A DNA stretch of 36,067 nucleotides from Nocardia sp. NRRL S-836 (GTDB lineage Bacteria; Actinomycetota; Actinomycetes; Mycobacteriales; Pseudonocardiaceae): assembly GCF_001279525.1 (NCBI RefSeq), contig NZ_LGDY01000141.1, positions 1 to 36,067 on the forward strand, written 5' to 3'. This document shows positions 23,656 to 31,684 of the stretch, piece by piece. The translations under genes were made by a program, and so were the position numbers. How positions within the stretch are numbered: position 1 is the stretch's first letter; every line of letters starts with the position of its first letter. A model generated the notes under the pieces. The model saw only the letters and a program-made list of their open reading frames with translations, made no database searches and had not been told where the DNA came from.

Positions 23656-24246
23656 GTGAGAGCGCAAGTGGTGTTGTTCGACGGCTTCGACCCGTTGGAC
23701 GCGATCGGCCCGTTCGAGACGCTGTCCGGTGGTGGCATGGACGTCGAGCTGGTGTCGGCGGAAGGACCGCGCGACGTGCCGAGTGGCCTGGGCTTCTCCC
23801 TGGCGGCGACGGCCGGGCTGGACCCGGACCACGCTGACCTGGTCGTGGTTCCCGGAGCCGTCGCCGGCACCGAGGACGAGATCCTCGCGTTGCTTGGCAA
23901 GGCCGCCGGAACGCTCGGGGCACCGCTGCGGCGGGCCGTCGAGCGGGCCGGCCTGACGGTCGCGACGGTGTGCGGCGGCTCGCTGGTGCTCGCGATGGCC
24001 GGCCTGATCACCGGCCGCACCGCCACCACCAACCACCTCGGCCTGCACGCGCTGGAGGCCATGGGCGTGACCGCCGTCCGCACCCGCCTCGTCGACGACG
24101 GCGACCTGGTCACCGCCGCCGGCGTCACCTCGGGCGTGGACCTCGGTCTCTACCTGGTCGAACGCGAGATCGGCGCGCAGAAGGCCGTCGAGCTGGAAAC
24201 GATGTTCGCCCACGAGCGCCGCGGCACCGTGTGGAGCGCGGCATGA
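23656..24246 (+). CDS. DJ-1/PfpI family protein (isocyanide hydratase-like)
   Basis: This 196-residue class I glutamine-amidotransferase-like protein has LFDGFDPLDAIGPFE near its start, the likely nucleophile Cys in TVCGGSLVLAMAGLITGR and TATTNHLGLHAL, plus a C-terminal DLGLYLVERE helix. The arrangement resembles isocyanide hydratase and related DJ-1 hydratases. The GTG at 23656 has AAGGAG 8 nt upstream. Its stop overlaps the next start (ATGA at 24243-24246), so it is coupled to a membrane protein. The divergent GlxA-type regulator shares the same fold in its N-terminus, so the two may sense and act on the same compound. Substrate unproven. Confidence 0.9.
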   Translation: MRAQVVLFDGFDPLDAIGPFETLSGGGMDVELVSAEGPRDVPSGLGFSLAATAGLDPDHADLVVVPGAVAGTEDEILALLGKAAGTLGAPLRRAVERAGLTVATVCGGSLVLAMAGLITGRTATTNHLGLHALEAMGVTAVRTRLVDDGDLVTAAGVTSGVDLGLYLVEREIGAQKAVELETMFAHERRGTVWSAA

Positions 24247-24650
24247 GCAAGCTCTTCCTCTCGTTGCACGTCCTCGCCGCCATCATCGCGATCGGCCCGG
24301 TCACCGTGGCGGCCAGCATGTTCCCGAAGGCCGTCGCCACCGACGGCAACGCGGCGCTGCTGCACCGGATCTGCCGGGTCTACGCCCTGATCGGCATCTC
24401 GGTGCCGGTCCTCGGCTTCGCGACGGCCGGCGTGATGGGCGTGACCGGTCACCCGTGGGTGGTCGTGTCGGTCGCGCTCACCACCGCCGCCGCGTTCCTG
24501 CTGGCCCTCAAGGTCCTCCCCGGCCAGGAACAGGCGCTGAAGACCGGGAACGTCAAGCACCTGGCCATGTACACCGGGATGTTCAACCTGCTCTGGGCGA
24601 CCGTGACCGTGCTGATGATCCTGCGGCCCGGCTCCACCACGGGCGCCTAG
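24243..24650 (+). CDS. DUF2269-like integral membrane protein
   Basis: This 135-residue protein has four hydrophobic helices (about 3-25, 43-65, 70-90 and 106-126) and resembles DUF2269 membrane proteins. It is translationally coupled to the DJ-1/PfpI gene (ATGA overlap), which suggests it works in the same process. Its TAG stop is part of the CTAG that borders the IS982 element, and the insertion did not alter the coding sequence because the duplicated CTAG preserves the stop. Confidence 0.85.
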   Translation: MSKLFLSLHVLAAIIAIGPVTVAASMFPKAVATDGNAALLHRICRVYALIGISVPVLGFATAGVMGVTGHPWVVVSVALTTAAAFLLALKVLPGQEQALKTGNVKHLAMYTGMFNLLWATVTVLMILRPGSTTGA

Positions 24651-24665
24651 ACGAGTAAGTCCTAA
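24647..24665. repeat. Left terminal inverted repeat of the IS982-family element
   Basis: CTAGACGAGTAAGTCCTAA is the exact reverse complement of 25611-25629. CTAG (24647-24650) is palindromic, so it may be the end of the repeat or a 4-bp target duplication; the unambiguous repeat is the 15 bp starting ACGAG. Confidence 0.9.
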
Positions 24666-25625
24666 GTCCGGGTGGTGGCTGGAGACGGACAAAGGGTGTT
24701 CAAGATCAGTTTGTGAGGACCGACCTGAACACCCTTCTGACCGCACTCTACGTCAAGATCGATGACCACCTGGGCAGGCTCGCCCGGATCGGACGGCCAC
24801 CACGGCTGACCGACGCCGAACTGCTGACTCTTGCCGTCGCCCAAGCCTTGCTGGGCATCCGCTCCGAAGCTCGATGGCTGAGGTTCCTGCCCCGTCACCT
24901 GCCCGGCGCTTTCTCCTACCTGCCACAGCAATCCGGCTACAACAAGCGGCTGCGCACCGCGGTTCCGCTGCTCAAGCACGTCATCCGCATGCTCGCGCAC
25001 GACACCGACCTGTGGACCGACGCGACCTGGGTCGTGGACTCCACCCCGGTCGAATGCGGCCGTTCCCGCGAGACCACCAAGCGCTCCGAACTGGCCGGCT
25101 GGGCCGGCTACGGCTACTGCTCATCGCATTCACGGTTCTTCTGGGGCTTGCGCCTGCACCTGGTATGCACCCCGGCCGGCCTGCCGGTCACCTGGGCGCT
25201 GGCCAACCCGAAGATCGACGAGCGCCAAGTGCTGATGGCAATCCTGGACCACGACCCGTCCGTGCTGGCGGACCGGCCCGGTCTGCTGATCATCGCGGAC
25301 AAGGGCTACGTTTCCCGCGAGCTCGACGCGTTCCTGGCCGAACGCGGAGTCCGGCTGCTGCGCCCGTCATATCGCAACCGCACCCCGCACCCGGCCGAGC
25401 ACCTGCTCAAACCCGTCCGGCAGCTGATCGAGTCGGTCAACGACACCCTCAAAGGCCAGCTCGACCTCGAGCTGCACGGCGGCCGCACCATCGACGGCGT
25501 GACCGCCCGCATCGCCCAACGCGTGCTCGCGCTGACCGCCGCGATCTGGCACAACCGCGCCACCGGCCAGCCCATCACCCGCTCACTGATCGCCTACGAC
25601 CACTGATCAGTTAGGACTTACTCGT
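24651..25625. mobile_element. Intact IS982-family insertion sequence
   Basis: The element is 975 bp, with 15-bp perfect inverted repeats (19 bp counting the flanking CTAG) and one full-length transposase gene. CTAG on both sides is either a target-site duplication or part of the ends. It lies exactly between the stop codons of two convergent genes (DUF2269 and SDR). Without it and one CTAG those stops would be about 7 nt apart, so the insertion breaks no gene. Perfect ends and an open transposase frame suggest a recent, potentially active insertion. Confidence 0.92.
24713..25606 (+). CDS. IS982-family transposase
   Basis: This DDE transposase of 297 residues is full length. The catalytic triad candidates are Asp109 (WVVDSTPVECGRS), Asp196 (IIADKGY) and Glu240 (RQLIESVNDTLKGQ). 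The N-terminus DLNTLLTALYVKIDD and PQQSGYNKRLR are typical of actinobacterial IS982 transposases. The GTG start lies 47 nt inside the left repeat. It catalyses cut-and-paste or copy movement of the element. It has a different neighbourhood logic from the flanking convergent genes, as expected of an insertion. Confidence 0.95.
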   Translation: MRTDLNTLLTALYVKIDDHLGRLARIGRPPRLTDAELLTLAVAQALLGIRSEARWLRFLPRHLPGAFSYLPQQSGYNKRLRTAVPLLKHVIRMLAHDTDLWTDATWVVDSTPVECGRSRETTKRSELAGWAGYGYCSSHSRFFWGLRLHLVCTPAGLPVTWALANPKIDERQVLMAILDHDPSVLADRPGLLIIADKGYVSRELDAFLAERGVRLLRPSYRNRTPHPAEHLLKPVRQLIESVNDTLKGQLDLELHGGRTIDGVTARIAQRVLALTAAIWHNRATGQPITRSLIAYDH

Positions 25626-25629
25626 CTAG
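25611..25629. repeat. Right terminal inverted repeat of the IS982-family element
   Basis: TTAGGACTTACTCGTCTAG is the reverse complement of 24647-24665. The last CTAG (25626-25629) is the second copy of the border tetranucleotide. Confidence 0.9.
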
Positions 25630-25635
25630 CGCGGG

Positions 25636-26334
25636 CTACCGCTGGGACGTCGGCCGCACCACGACCTCGTTCACGTCGACCTCGGCGGGCTGCGCGACGG
25701 CGTACGTGATGGCCTCACCGATCGCCGACGCGGGCAGCGCGCCCTTGCGGAAGTCCGCCATCAGGTCCGCCGCGTAGTCCTCGGTGATGGTGTCGGCCAG
25801 CTCGGACTCCGTGACACCGGGCGAGATCACGGTGACCCGCAGGTCGTCGCGCTCCTGCCGCAGGCCTTCGGAGATCGCCCACACCGCGTACTTCGTCGCG
25901 CAGTACACGGCGGCGGTCGGCATCACCATGTGCGCGCCGATCGAGGCGACGTTCACGACGTGGCCGCCGCCGGTGAACCGCGGCAGCACGGCCGCGATGC
26001 CGTTCAGCACGCCCTTGATGTTGACGTCGACCATCCGGTCCCACTCGTCGACCTTGAGCGAGTCCATGAGCGACAACGGCATGACGCCCGCGTTGTTCAC
26101 CAGCACGTCGACCTGCCCGTACCGTTCGACCGCCGCGTCCACGAACGACTGGAACGACGCCCGCGAGGTCACGTCCAGCTCCCGGTAGCCGCCGCCGGTC
26201 TCCTCCGCCAGCGCCGCCAGCCGGTCCACCCGCCGCGCGCCCAGGAACACGCGGTGCCCGGCCTTCGCCAGGACGCGGGCCGTGGCCGCACCGATGCCGC
26301 TGGACGCTCCACTGATCACCACAACTTTGCTCAT
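25636..26334 (-). CDS. SDR-family NAD(P)-dependent oxidoreductase
   Basis: This classical short-chain dehydrogenase (232 residues) has the cofactor motif SGASSGIGAATARV (about 8-21), an Arg-Arg pair after strand 2 (GARRVDRL) suggesting NADP, NNAGVMPLSLMDS, the catalytic Ser in NVASIGAHMVM and Tyr-x3-Lys in YCATKYAVWAIS. The substrate is unknown. It is divergent from an XRE-type regulator at 26437, an arrangement in which the regulator commonly controls the reductase. Its stop lies 6 nt from the border of the IS982 element. Confidence 0.93.
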   Translation of the reverse strand: MSKVVVISGASSGIGAATARVLAKAGHRVFLGARRVDRLAALAEETGGGYRELDVTSRASFQSFVDAAVERYGQVDVLVNNAGVMPLSLMDSLKVDEWDRMVDVNIKGVLNGIAAVLPRFTGGGHVVNVASIGAHMVMPTAAVYCATKYAVWAISEGLRQERDDLRVTVISPGVTESELADTITEDYAADLMADFRKGALPASAIGEAITYAVAQPAEVDVNEVVVRPTSQR

Positions 26335-26436
26335 GGCCACCACGATGGCCAGCGGCGACAGCGCCGACCAGGACGCCTTCTGCCTAGGTGTGCCACACCC
26401 GGGCAGGAACGCATCCGCACCAATAGGCTCGGAGAC

Positions 26437-27291
26437 GTGCTCGGCGAGTTCCTGAAAGCCCACCGCGCCCGCGTCGACCCGAAGGACGCGGGCCTGCCCT
26501 CGCACACTCCGCGCAAGGTCACGGGCCTGCGCCGGGAGGAGGTCGCCGTGCTGGCCGGTGTGAGCGCCGACTACTACGCACGGCTGGAGCAGGGCCGCGA
26601 GACCAACCCGTCCGCCCAGGTCCTCGACGCCCTCAGCCGGGCCCTGCGCCTCGACGCCGACGCCCGCGCGCACCTGCACCGCCTGGCCGGGGTCGTCGCC
26701 GAGGAGGGCCACGAGACGAACGTGGTCAGCCCCGAACTGCGGCAGCTGATGAGCGGGATGCACGACATGCCGGCGTTCGTGATGAACTCGCTGCTCGACA
26801 TCCTCGCCATGAACGCGCTGGCCGAAGCCCTGTACGAGCCGTTCACGCCCGCCGACAACGCGGCGCGGATGACGTTCCTCGACCCGGCCGCCACGAGCTT
26901 CTACCCGCGCTGGCACTGGGTCGCGCAGAGCACCGTCGCGCACCTGCGCCAGACCGCCGACCCGAGGTCCCGGCGCCTTGAGCGGATGGTCGCCGAGCTC
27001 AGCCGCAACCCGGTGTTCGAGGAGCTGTGGGAGCAGCACGAGGTGCGCGGGAAGACCCAGGACGCCAAGGAGTTCGTGCACCCCGCGGTCGGCCGGTTGC
27101 AGCTCGCCTACCACTCGTTCGACGTCCGCGAGGCGCCCGGCCAGTCCCTCGTGGTCTACCAGGCGGAACCCGGCCCGAACGCCGACGCGCTGAGGCTGCT
27201 CGCCACTAGTCGGGCCACACGGGCTGCCGCTTCTCCAGGAACGACGCCCGTCCCTCTGTGGCTGACGGGGACTGCGACGTCTCGGTCATGA
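26437..27291 (+). CDS. XRE-family regulator with MmyB-like ligand domain
   Basis: This 284-residue regulator has an N-terminal helix-turn-helix (about 1-75: LPSHTPRKVTGLRREEVAVLAGVSADYYARLEQGRE) and a PAS-like MmyB sensor domain (about 90-255: MNSLLDILAMNALAEAL, FLDPAATSFYPRWHW, YHSFDVREAPGQSLVVYQAEPG). The GTG start has TAGGCT ending 7 nt upstream, the leaderless pattern. It probably represses the divergent SDR gene. The last about 28 residues read antisense through the end of the crotonase gene and do not look like the family. A frame ending at a TAG near 27208 would give a more usual end, so a frameshift or sequence error is possible. Confidence 0.88.
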   Translation: MLGEFLKAHRARVDPKDAGLPSHTPRKVTGLRREEVAVLAGVSADYYARLEQGRETNPSAQVLDALSRALRLDADARAHLHRLAGVVAEEGHETNVVSPELRQLMSGMHDMPAFVMNSLLDILAMNALAEALYEPFTPADNAARMTFLDPAATSFYPRWHWVAQSTVAHLRQTADPRSRRLERMVAELSRNPVFEELWEQHEVRGKTQDAKEFVHPAVGRLQLAYHSFDVREAPGQSLVVYQAEPGPNADALRLLATSRATRAAASPGTTPVPLWLTGTATSRS

Positions 27292-27964
27292 CCGCCAGCG
27301 CGATGTCGTAGGCCTCCGCCTCCGGCCGGTCGAGCTGGGCGTAGACGGTCCGCTTGCCGACCGCCTTCGACGCCCGCGAGCCGCGGGTGGCCCGTGCCAG
27401 CAGGTCGTCGACCTCGGTGTCCAGCGCGTCGGCCGGCACCGCGCGGTTGATCAGGCCCCACTCCACGGCGGTGGCGGCGTCGATGACGTCACCGGTGAGC
27501 ACCAGCTCCATCAACCGCTTGCGGCCGATCGACCGCGCCACGGGCACCGCCGGCGTGTGGCAGAACCACCCGGCCTTCCCGCCGGGCAACGAGAACCCCG
27601 CGGTGTCGGCGGCGACGGCCAGGTCGCACGACGCCACCAGCTGGCACCCGGCCGCCGTCGCCAGCCCCTGCACGCGTGCGATCACGACCTGCGGCACGGA
27701 CTGGATCGTCTTCATCAGCACCGTGCACAGCTCCAGCAGCAGCCGCACGCCCTCCTCGTCGCGCGCGTGCACGTCCGCGAAGTCGTGGCCGGCGCTGAAC
27801 ACCGGTCCCTCGGCGCCGAGCACGATGCCCGCCGCGTCCGACGCACCGGCCTCGCGGAACGCCTCCAGCAGCTCCGCCAGGTGCTCGGCGGACAGCGCGT
27901 TGCGCTTGGCCGCGCGGTTCATCGTGATCCGGACTACCGACCCATCGCGCGCAACGTCGACCAT
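27206..27964 (-). CDS. Crotonase-superfamily protein (ECHDC3-like), catalytic Glu residues absent
   Basis: This 252-residue protein has the crotonase fold: NRAAKRNALS, the oxyanion-hole segment FSAGHDFADVHARD, QGLATAAGCQLVASCDLAVAAD and GLINRAVP. The two catalytic Glu of enoyl-CoA hydratases are replaced, the first by Gln (GCQL) and the second by Gly (LPGGKAG). It is therefore unlikely to hydrate crotonyl-CoA. It resembles ECHDC3-type members. It lies 17 nt downstream of the ethylmalonyl-CoA mutase gene, and TAGATT (27976-27971) 6 nt before its ATG suggests an extra leaderless promoter. It may edit or hydrolyse an acyl-CoA by-product; that is a guess. Confidence 0.88.
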   Translation of the reverse strand: MVDVARDGSVVRITMNRAAKRNALSAEHLAELLEAFREAGASDAAGIVLGAEGPVFSAGHDFADVHARDEEGVRLLLELCTVLMKTIQSVPQVVIARVQGLATAAGCQLVASCDLAVAADTAGFSLPGGKAGWFCHTPAVPVARSIGRKRLMELVLTGDVIDAATAVEWGLINRAVPADALDTEVDDLLARATRGSRASKAVGKRTVYAQLDRPEAEAYDIALAVMTETSQSPSATEGRASFLEKRQPVWPD

Positions 27965-27981
27965 TCCGCGAATCTAGGGCC

Positions 27982-29976
27982 CTACGCCGGTGAACGCACC
28001 TCACGGATCACGGTGACGATCTCGTCCATGATCTCGGTCAGCTCGTAGTCCTTGGGCGTGAACACGCGCGCCACACCGCGTTCGCGCAGCTTCGCGGCGT
28101 CGTCGGGCGGGATGATGCCGCCGACGATCACCGGGATGTCCCCGGCACCGGCCGCGCGCAGCCCGTCGACCACCGCCGGCACGACCTCCAGGTGCGACCC
28201 GGACAGGATCGACAGGCCGACGACGTGCACGTCCTCCTGCACCGCCGCGGCCACGATCTGCGACGGCGTCAGGCGGATGCCCTGGTAGACGACCTCGAAG
28301 CCGACGTCGCGGGCCCGCACGGCGACCTGCTCGGCGCCGTTGGAGTGCCCGTCCAGCCCCGGTTTGCCGACCAGCATCCGCAGCCGCTCGCCGATCTCCT
28401 CGCTGGTCGCGCGCACCCGGTCGCGCACCCGCGCGATCTCCGAGCCGGCCTCGCCGGACGCCGAGGCACCGGAGACACCCGTAGGCGCCCGGTACTCGCC
28501 GAACGTGTCCCGCAACGCCTGCGACCACTCCCCGGTCGTCACACCGGCGCGCGCACACGCCAGCGTCACCTCGACCAGGTTCCGGTCGGTCTTCGCCGCC
28601 TCGCGCAACGCGTCCAGCGCCGCTTCGACCGCGGCGTTGTCACGGGAGGCACGCCACTGCCGGATCGCCTCGACGGCGTGCATCTCGACGACCGGGTCGA
28701 TGGTCTCGATCGCGTTCGCACCCTCGGCCTGCAACGGCGAGGGCTCGGTGGTGTCGAACTTGTTGACGCCGACGACGACCTCTTCGCCGGACTCGACCCG
28801 GCGCCGCCGGTCGGCCAGCGACGACACCAGCTGCGACTTCATGTAGCCGGACTCGACGGCCGCGACCGCGCCGCCCATCGCCTGCACGCGGTCGATCTCC
28901 TCCCGCGCACCGGCGAGGATCTCGTTGACCTTGGCCTCGATGACCGGCGAGCCGTCGAAGACGTCCTCGTACTCCAGCAGGTCCGTCTCGTAGGCCAGCA
29001 CCTGCTGCATGCGCAACGCCCACTGCTGGTCCCACGGCCGCGGCAGGCCCAGTGCCTCGTTCCACGCGGGCAGCTGGATCGCGCGGGCACGGGCGTTGCG
29101 GGACAACGACACCGCGAGCATCTCCAGCACGATGCGCTGGACGTTGTTCTCCGGCTGCGCCTCGGTCAGGCCGAGGGAGTTGACCTGCACGCCGTAGCGG
29201 AACCGGCGGTGCTTCGGGTTCTCGACGCCGTAGCGCTCCAGCGTGATCTCGTCCCAGAGCTGGGCGAACGCGCGCATCTTGCACATCTCCTCGATGAACC
29301 GCACACCGGCGTTCACGAAGAAGGAGATGCGGGCGACGACGTCACCGAACTTCTCCTGCGGCACCTGACCTGAGTCGCGCACCGAGTCGAGCACCGCGAT
29401 CGCCGTGCACATCGCGTACGCGACCTCCTGCGCCGGCGTCGCGCCGACCTCCTGGAGGTGGTAGCTGCAGATGTTGATCGGGTTCCACTTCGGCACGTTC
29501 GACACGGTCCACGCGACCATGTCGGTGATCAGCCGCAGCGACGGTCCCGGCGGGAACACGTAGGTGCCGCGGGACAGGTACTCCTTGATGATGTCGTTCT
29601 GCGTGGTGCCGGCCAGCGCCGACGGGTCGGCGCCCTGCTCCTCGGCCACGGTGACGTAGAGCGCGAGCAGCCACATGGCCGTCGCGTTGATCGTCATCGA
29701 CGTGTTGGCGCTGCCGAGCGGGATCTGGTCGAAGAGCTGCCGCATGTCGCCGATGTGGCTGATCGGCACACCGACCTTGCCGACCTCGCCCTTGGCGAGC
29801 TCGTCGTCGGGGTCGTAGCCGGTCTGCGTGGGCAGGTCGAACGCCACCGACAGGCCGGTCTGCCCCTTCGCGAGGTTGCGGCGGTAGAGCGCGTTGGAAG
29901 CGGCGGCCGACGAGTGGCCCGCATACGTGCGCATCACCCAGGGGCGGTCACGTTCACGGTCAGCTGGGTACGGCAC
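27982..29976 (-). CDS. ecm: Ethylmalonyl-CoA mutase (adenosylcobalamin-dependent)
   Basis: This 664-residue fused mutase has a catalytic TIM barrel (about 1-500: RTYAGHSSAAASNALYRRNL, FDLPTQTGYDPDDELAKGEVG, GSANTSMTINATAMW, GTTQNDIIKEY) and a C-terminal cobalamin-binding domain whose D-x-H-x2-G motif is in LDGHSNG (Asp542, His544). The sequence matches the Ecm/MeaA branch, which converts (2R)-ethylmalonyl-CoA to methylsuccinyl-CoA, not classical methylmalonyl-CoA mutase. I chose the GTG at 29976 with GGGAGG 4 nt upstream over a start at 30048 that lacks one. Palindrome copy 4 precedes it. MeaB, the epimerase, Ccr and a cobalamin adenosyltransferase, all needed by this step, are in the window. 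Confidence 0.94.
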   Translation of the reverse strand: MPYPADRERDRPWVMRTYAGHSSAAASNALYRRNLAKGQTGLSVAFDLPTQTGYDPDDELAKGEVGKVGVPISHIGDMRQLFDQIPLGSANTSMTINATAMWLLALYVTVAEEQGADPSALAGTTQNDIIKEYLSRGTYVFPPGPSLRLITDMVAWTVSNVPKWNPINICSYHLQEVGATPAQEVAYAMCTAIAVLDSVRDSGQVPQEKFGDVVARISFFVNAGVRFIEEMCKMRAFAQLWDEITLERYGVENPKHRRFRYGVQVNSLGLTEAQPENNVQRIVLEMLAVSLSRNARARAIQLPAWNEALGLPRPWDQQWALRMQQVLAYETDLLEYEDVFDGSPVIEAKVNEILAGAREEIDRVQAMGGAVAAVESGYMKSQLVSSLADRRRRVESGEEVVVGVNKFDTTEPSPLQAEGANAIETIDPVVEMHAVEAIRQWRASRDNAAVEAALDALREAAKTDRNLVEVTLACARAGVTTGEWSQALRDTFGEYRAPTGVSGASASGEAGSEIARVRDRVRATSEEIGERLRMLVGKPGLDGHSNGAEQVAVRARDVGFEVVYQGIRLTPSQIVAAAVQEDVHVVGLSILSGSHLEVVPAVVDGLRAAGAGDIPVIVGGIIPPDDAAKLRERGVARVFTPKDYELTEIMDEIVTVIREVRSPA

Positions 29977-30006
29977 AGCACCTCCCGAACAGCGTCGTTG
30001 TCCGGA

Positions 30007-30024
30007 GCGTACTGGCCGGTAACC
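30007..30024. promoter_or_regulatory. Shared palindrome, copy 4 (ethylmalonyl-CoA mutase promoter)
   Basis: GCGTACT-GGCC-GGTAACC lies 30 nt before the mutase GTG at 29976. A TACGCT -10-like hexamer on the minus strand (30011-30006) overlaps its end. The match to the consensus covers the whole right arm and the TACT core. Confidence 0.7.
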
Positions 30025-30080
30025 AATGCTGCGCGTGCGCTTGCTCACTGAATCGTGACCGGAAAGAGCATGATGAAGCG

Positions 30081-30368
30081 GTGACGCTGATTTACCAGAC
30101 GGTCGTCGTGTTCACGGTGCTCGGCCTGCTGGCGCTGCTGTTGCGCTACTTCGTGGGCAACGACCGGAGGCCCGTGCCGGATCTCGACGGCACGGACTTC
30201 GGGTTGCTGAGCGAGGTCGCGCTCGTGCCCACGGAGGAGGCGGCGAACGTCCTCGTGCGGAAGCTGAAGCAGAACGGCGTCAAGGCCACGCGTTCGCGCA
30301 ACGCGCCCTACCGGGTGATGGTGTGGCCCGCGGACGTCGCGAACGCGCGGCTGGTGCTCAAGACCTGA
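30081..30368 (+). CDS. Small membrane-anchored protein with a DUF2007-like domain
   Basis: This 95-residue protein has one N-terminal hydrophobic helix (about 5-26, TVVVFTVLGLLALLLRYFV) and a soluble domain of about 55 residues (PTEEAANVLVRKLKQNGVKATRS, then YRVMVWPADVANARLVL). That layout resembles the ferredoxin-like DUF2007 'putative signal-transducing' domain. The GTG start has CATGAT 6 nt upstream, a leaderless promoter pattern. It is divergent from the mutase gene and convergent with murA (9-nt gap). Its role is unknown. Confidence 0.75.
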   Translation: MTLIYQTVVVFTVLGLLALLLRYFVGNDRRPVPDLDGTDFGLLSEVALVPTEEAANVLVRKLKQNGVKATRSRNAPYRVMVWPADVANARLVLKT

Positions 30369-30377
30369 CCGCCTGGG

Positions 30378-31649
30378 TCAGGACTCGGAGCTGACCCGCT
30401 CCACGTCGGCGCCGAGCTTGCGGAGGTTCTCCACGAAGCCGGGGTAGCCGCGCTCGATGTGGAAGATCTCGTACACCTCGGTGGCCCCGTCCGCGCACAG
30501 CCCGGCCAGCACCAGCCCCGCACCGGCCCGGATGTCCGACGCCCACACCGGCGCACTCGACAGCTTGTCGACGCCGCGGATGACCGCGTGGTGCCCGTCG
30601 GTGCGCGCGTCGGCGCCGAGCCGGATCATCTCGTCGATGAACCGGAACCGCGCCTCGAACAGGTTCTCGGTGATCATCGCGGTGCCCTCGGACACCGCGG
30701 ACAGCGCGATGGCGAACGGCTGGTTGTCGGTGGCGAAGCCGGGATAGGGCAGCGTCACGAAGTCGACCGCCTTCGGCCGCCCCTCCATGACCACCCGGAA
30801 GCCCTCGTCCTCGCCCTCGTAGACGGTCACCTCGGCGCCCGCCATGCGCAGCTTCTCCAGCACCAGGTCCAGGTGGTGCGGGTTCACCCCGCGCACCCGC
30901 ACGTCACCCCGCGTCATGGCGGCGGCGAAGCCCCAGGTGGCACCGACGATCCGGTCACCGATGACCCGGTGCTCGGTCGGCTTCAGCTCGCTGACACCGT
31001 GCACCGTCAGCGTGGACGTGCCGGCGCCCTCGATCTTCGCGCCCATCTGGGTCAGCATCAGGCAGAGGTCGACGATCTCCGGCTCGCGCGCCGCGTTGTC
31101 GATGACCGTCGTGCCGTTGGCCAGCACGGCCGCCATCAGGATGTTCTCGGTGGCCCCCATGCTGGGGAAGTCGAGCCAGATCTGCGCGCCGTGCAGCCCC
31201 TCGGCCTCGGCGACGATGCACCCGTGCTCGATCCACGTCTTGGCCCCGAGCTTCTCGAGCCCGCTCTGGTGCATGTCCAGCGGCCGCGACCCGATGGCGT
31301 CCCCGCCCGGCAACGCCACGACGGCCCGCTTGCACCGTCCGACCAGCGGCCCGAGCACGCAGATGCTGGCCCGCAGCTTGCCCATCGCCTCGGAGTCGGC
31401 GTGGTAGCTCAGCTCGGTGGGCGTGGTGATCCTCGCCACGTCACCGTCGAGCTCGACCTCGCACCCCAGGCTGCGCAACGCGTCCGCCATCAACGGCACG
31501 TCCAGGATGTCCGGGCAGTTGGTGAGGGTTGTCGTCCCTTCAGCCAACAGGGCAGCCGCCATCAGCTTCAGGACGCTGTTCTTGGCGCCGACGACCTCGA
31601 CCTCGCCGACCAGACGCGCGCCGCCGTGTACCCGGAAATGCTCGCTCAC
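30378..31649 (-). CDS. murA: UDP-N-acetylglucosamine 1-carboxyvinyltransferase, Cys-to-Asp variant
   Basis: MurA transfers enolpyruvate from PEP to UDP-GlcNAc in the first committed step of peptidoglycan synthesis. This 423-residue protein has Lys23 in VGAKNS and the active-site loop [11 protein letters not shown]. Asp117 there replaces the usual Cys of GGCxIG. Asp at this position is known from mycobacteria and confers intrinsic fosfomycin resistance. The C-terminal [24 protein letters not shown] is typical. The GTG start has TAGGAT 6 nt upstream, so it is leaderless, with overlapping divergent promoters shared with the cobalamin adenosyltransferase gene. Confidence 0.96.
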   Translation of the reverse strand: MSEHFRVHGGARLVGEVEVVGAKNSVLKLMAAALLAEGTTTLTNCPDILDVPLMADALRSLGCEVELDGDVARITTPTELSYHADSEAMGKLRASICVLGPLVGRCKRAVVALPGGDAIGSRPLDMHQSGLEKLGAKTWIEHGCIVAEAEGLHGAQIWLDFPSMGATENILMAAVLANGTTVIDNAAREPEIVDLCLMLTQMGAKIEGAGTSTLTVHGVSELKPTEHRVIGDRIVGATWGFAAAMTRGDVRVRGVNPHHLDLVLEKLRMAGAEVTVYEGEDEGFRVVMEGRPKAVDFVTLPYPGFATDNQPFAIALSAVSEGTAMITENLFEARFRFIDEMIRLGADARTDGHHAVIRGVDKLSSAPVWASDIRAGAGLVLAGLCADGATEVYEIFHIERGYPGFVENLRKLGADVERVSSES

Positions 31650-31655
31650 GCGGCA

Positions 31656-31677
31656 ATCCTACGTAGGGCCATAGAGT
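31656..31677. promoter_or_regulatory. Divergent leaderless promoters of murA and the adenosyltransferase gene
   Basis: TAGGAT on the minus strand (31661-31656) is 6 nt before the murA GTG. TAGAGT on the plus strand (31672-31677) is 7 nt before the ATG at 31685. Between them a perfect palindrome CCTACGTAGG (31658-31667) overlaps the murA -10. The gap between the genes is only 35 nt. Confidence 0.5.
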
Positions 31678-31684
31678 GCCAGCC

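Noticed and set aside
29977..30048. Upstream in-frame start for ethylmalonyl-CoA mutase
   Set aside because: The extra 24 residues are basic and unlike the family, the palindrome and -10 hexamer lie inside them, and the GTG at 29976 has GGGAGG.
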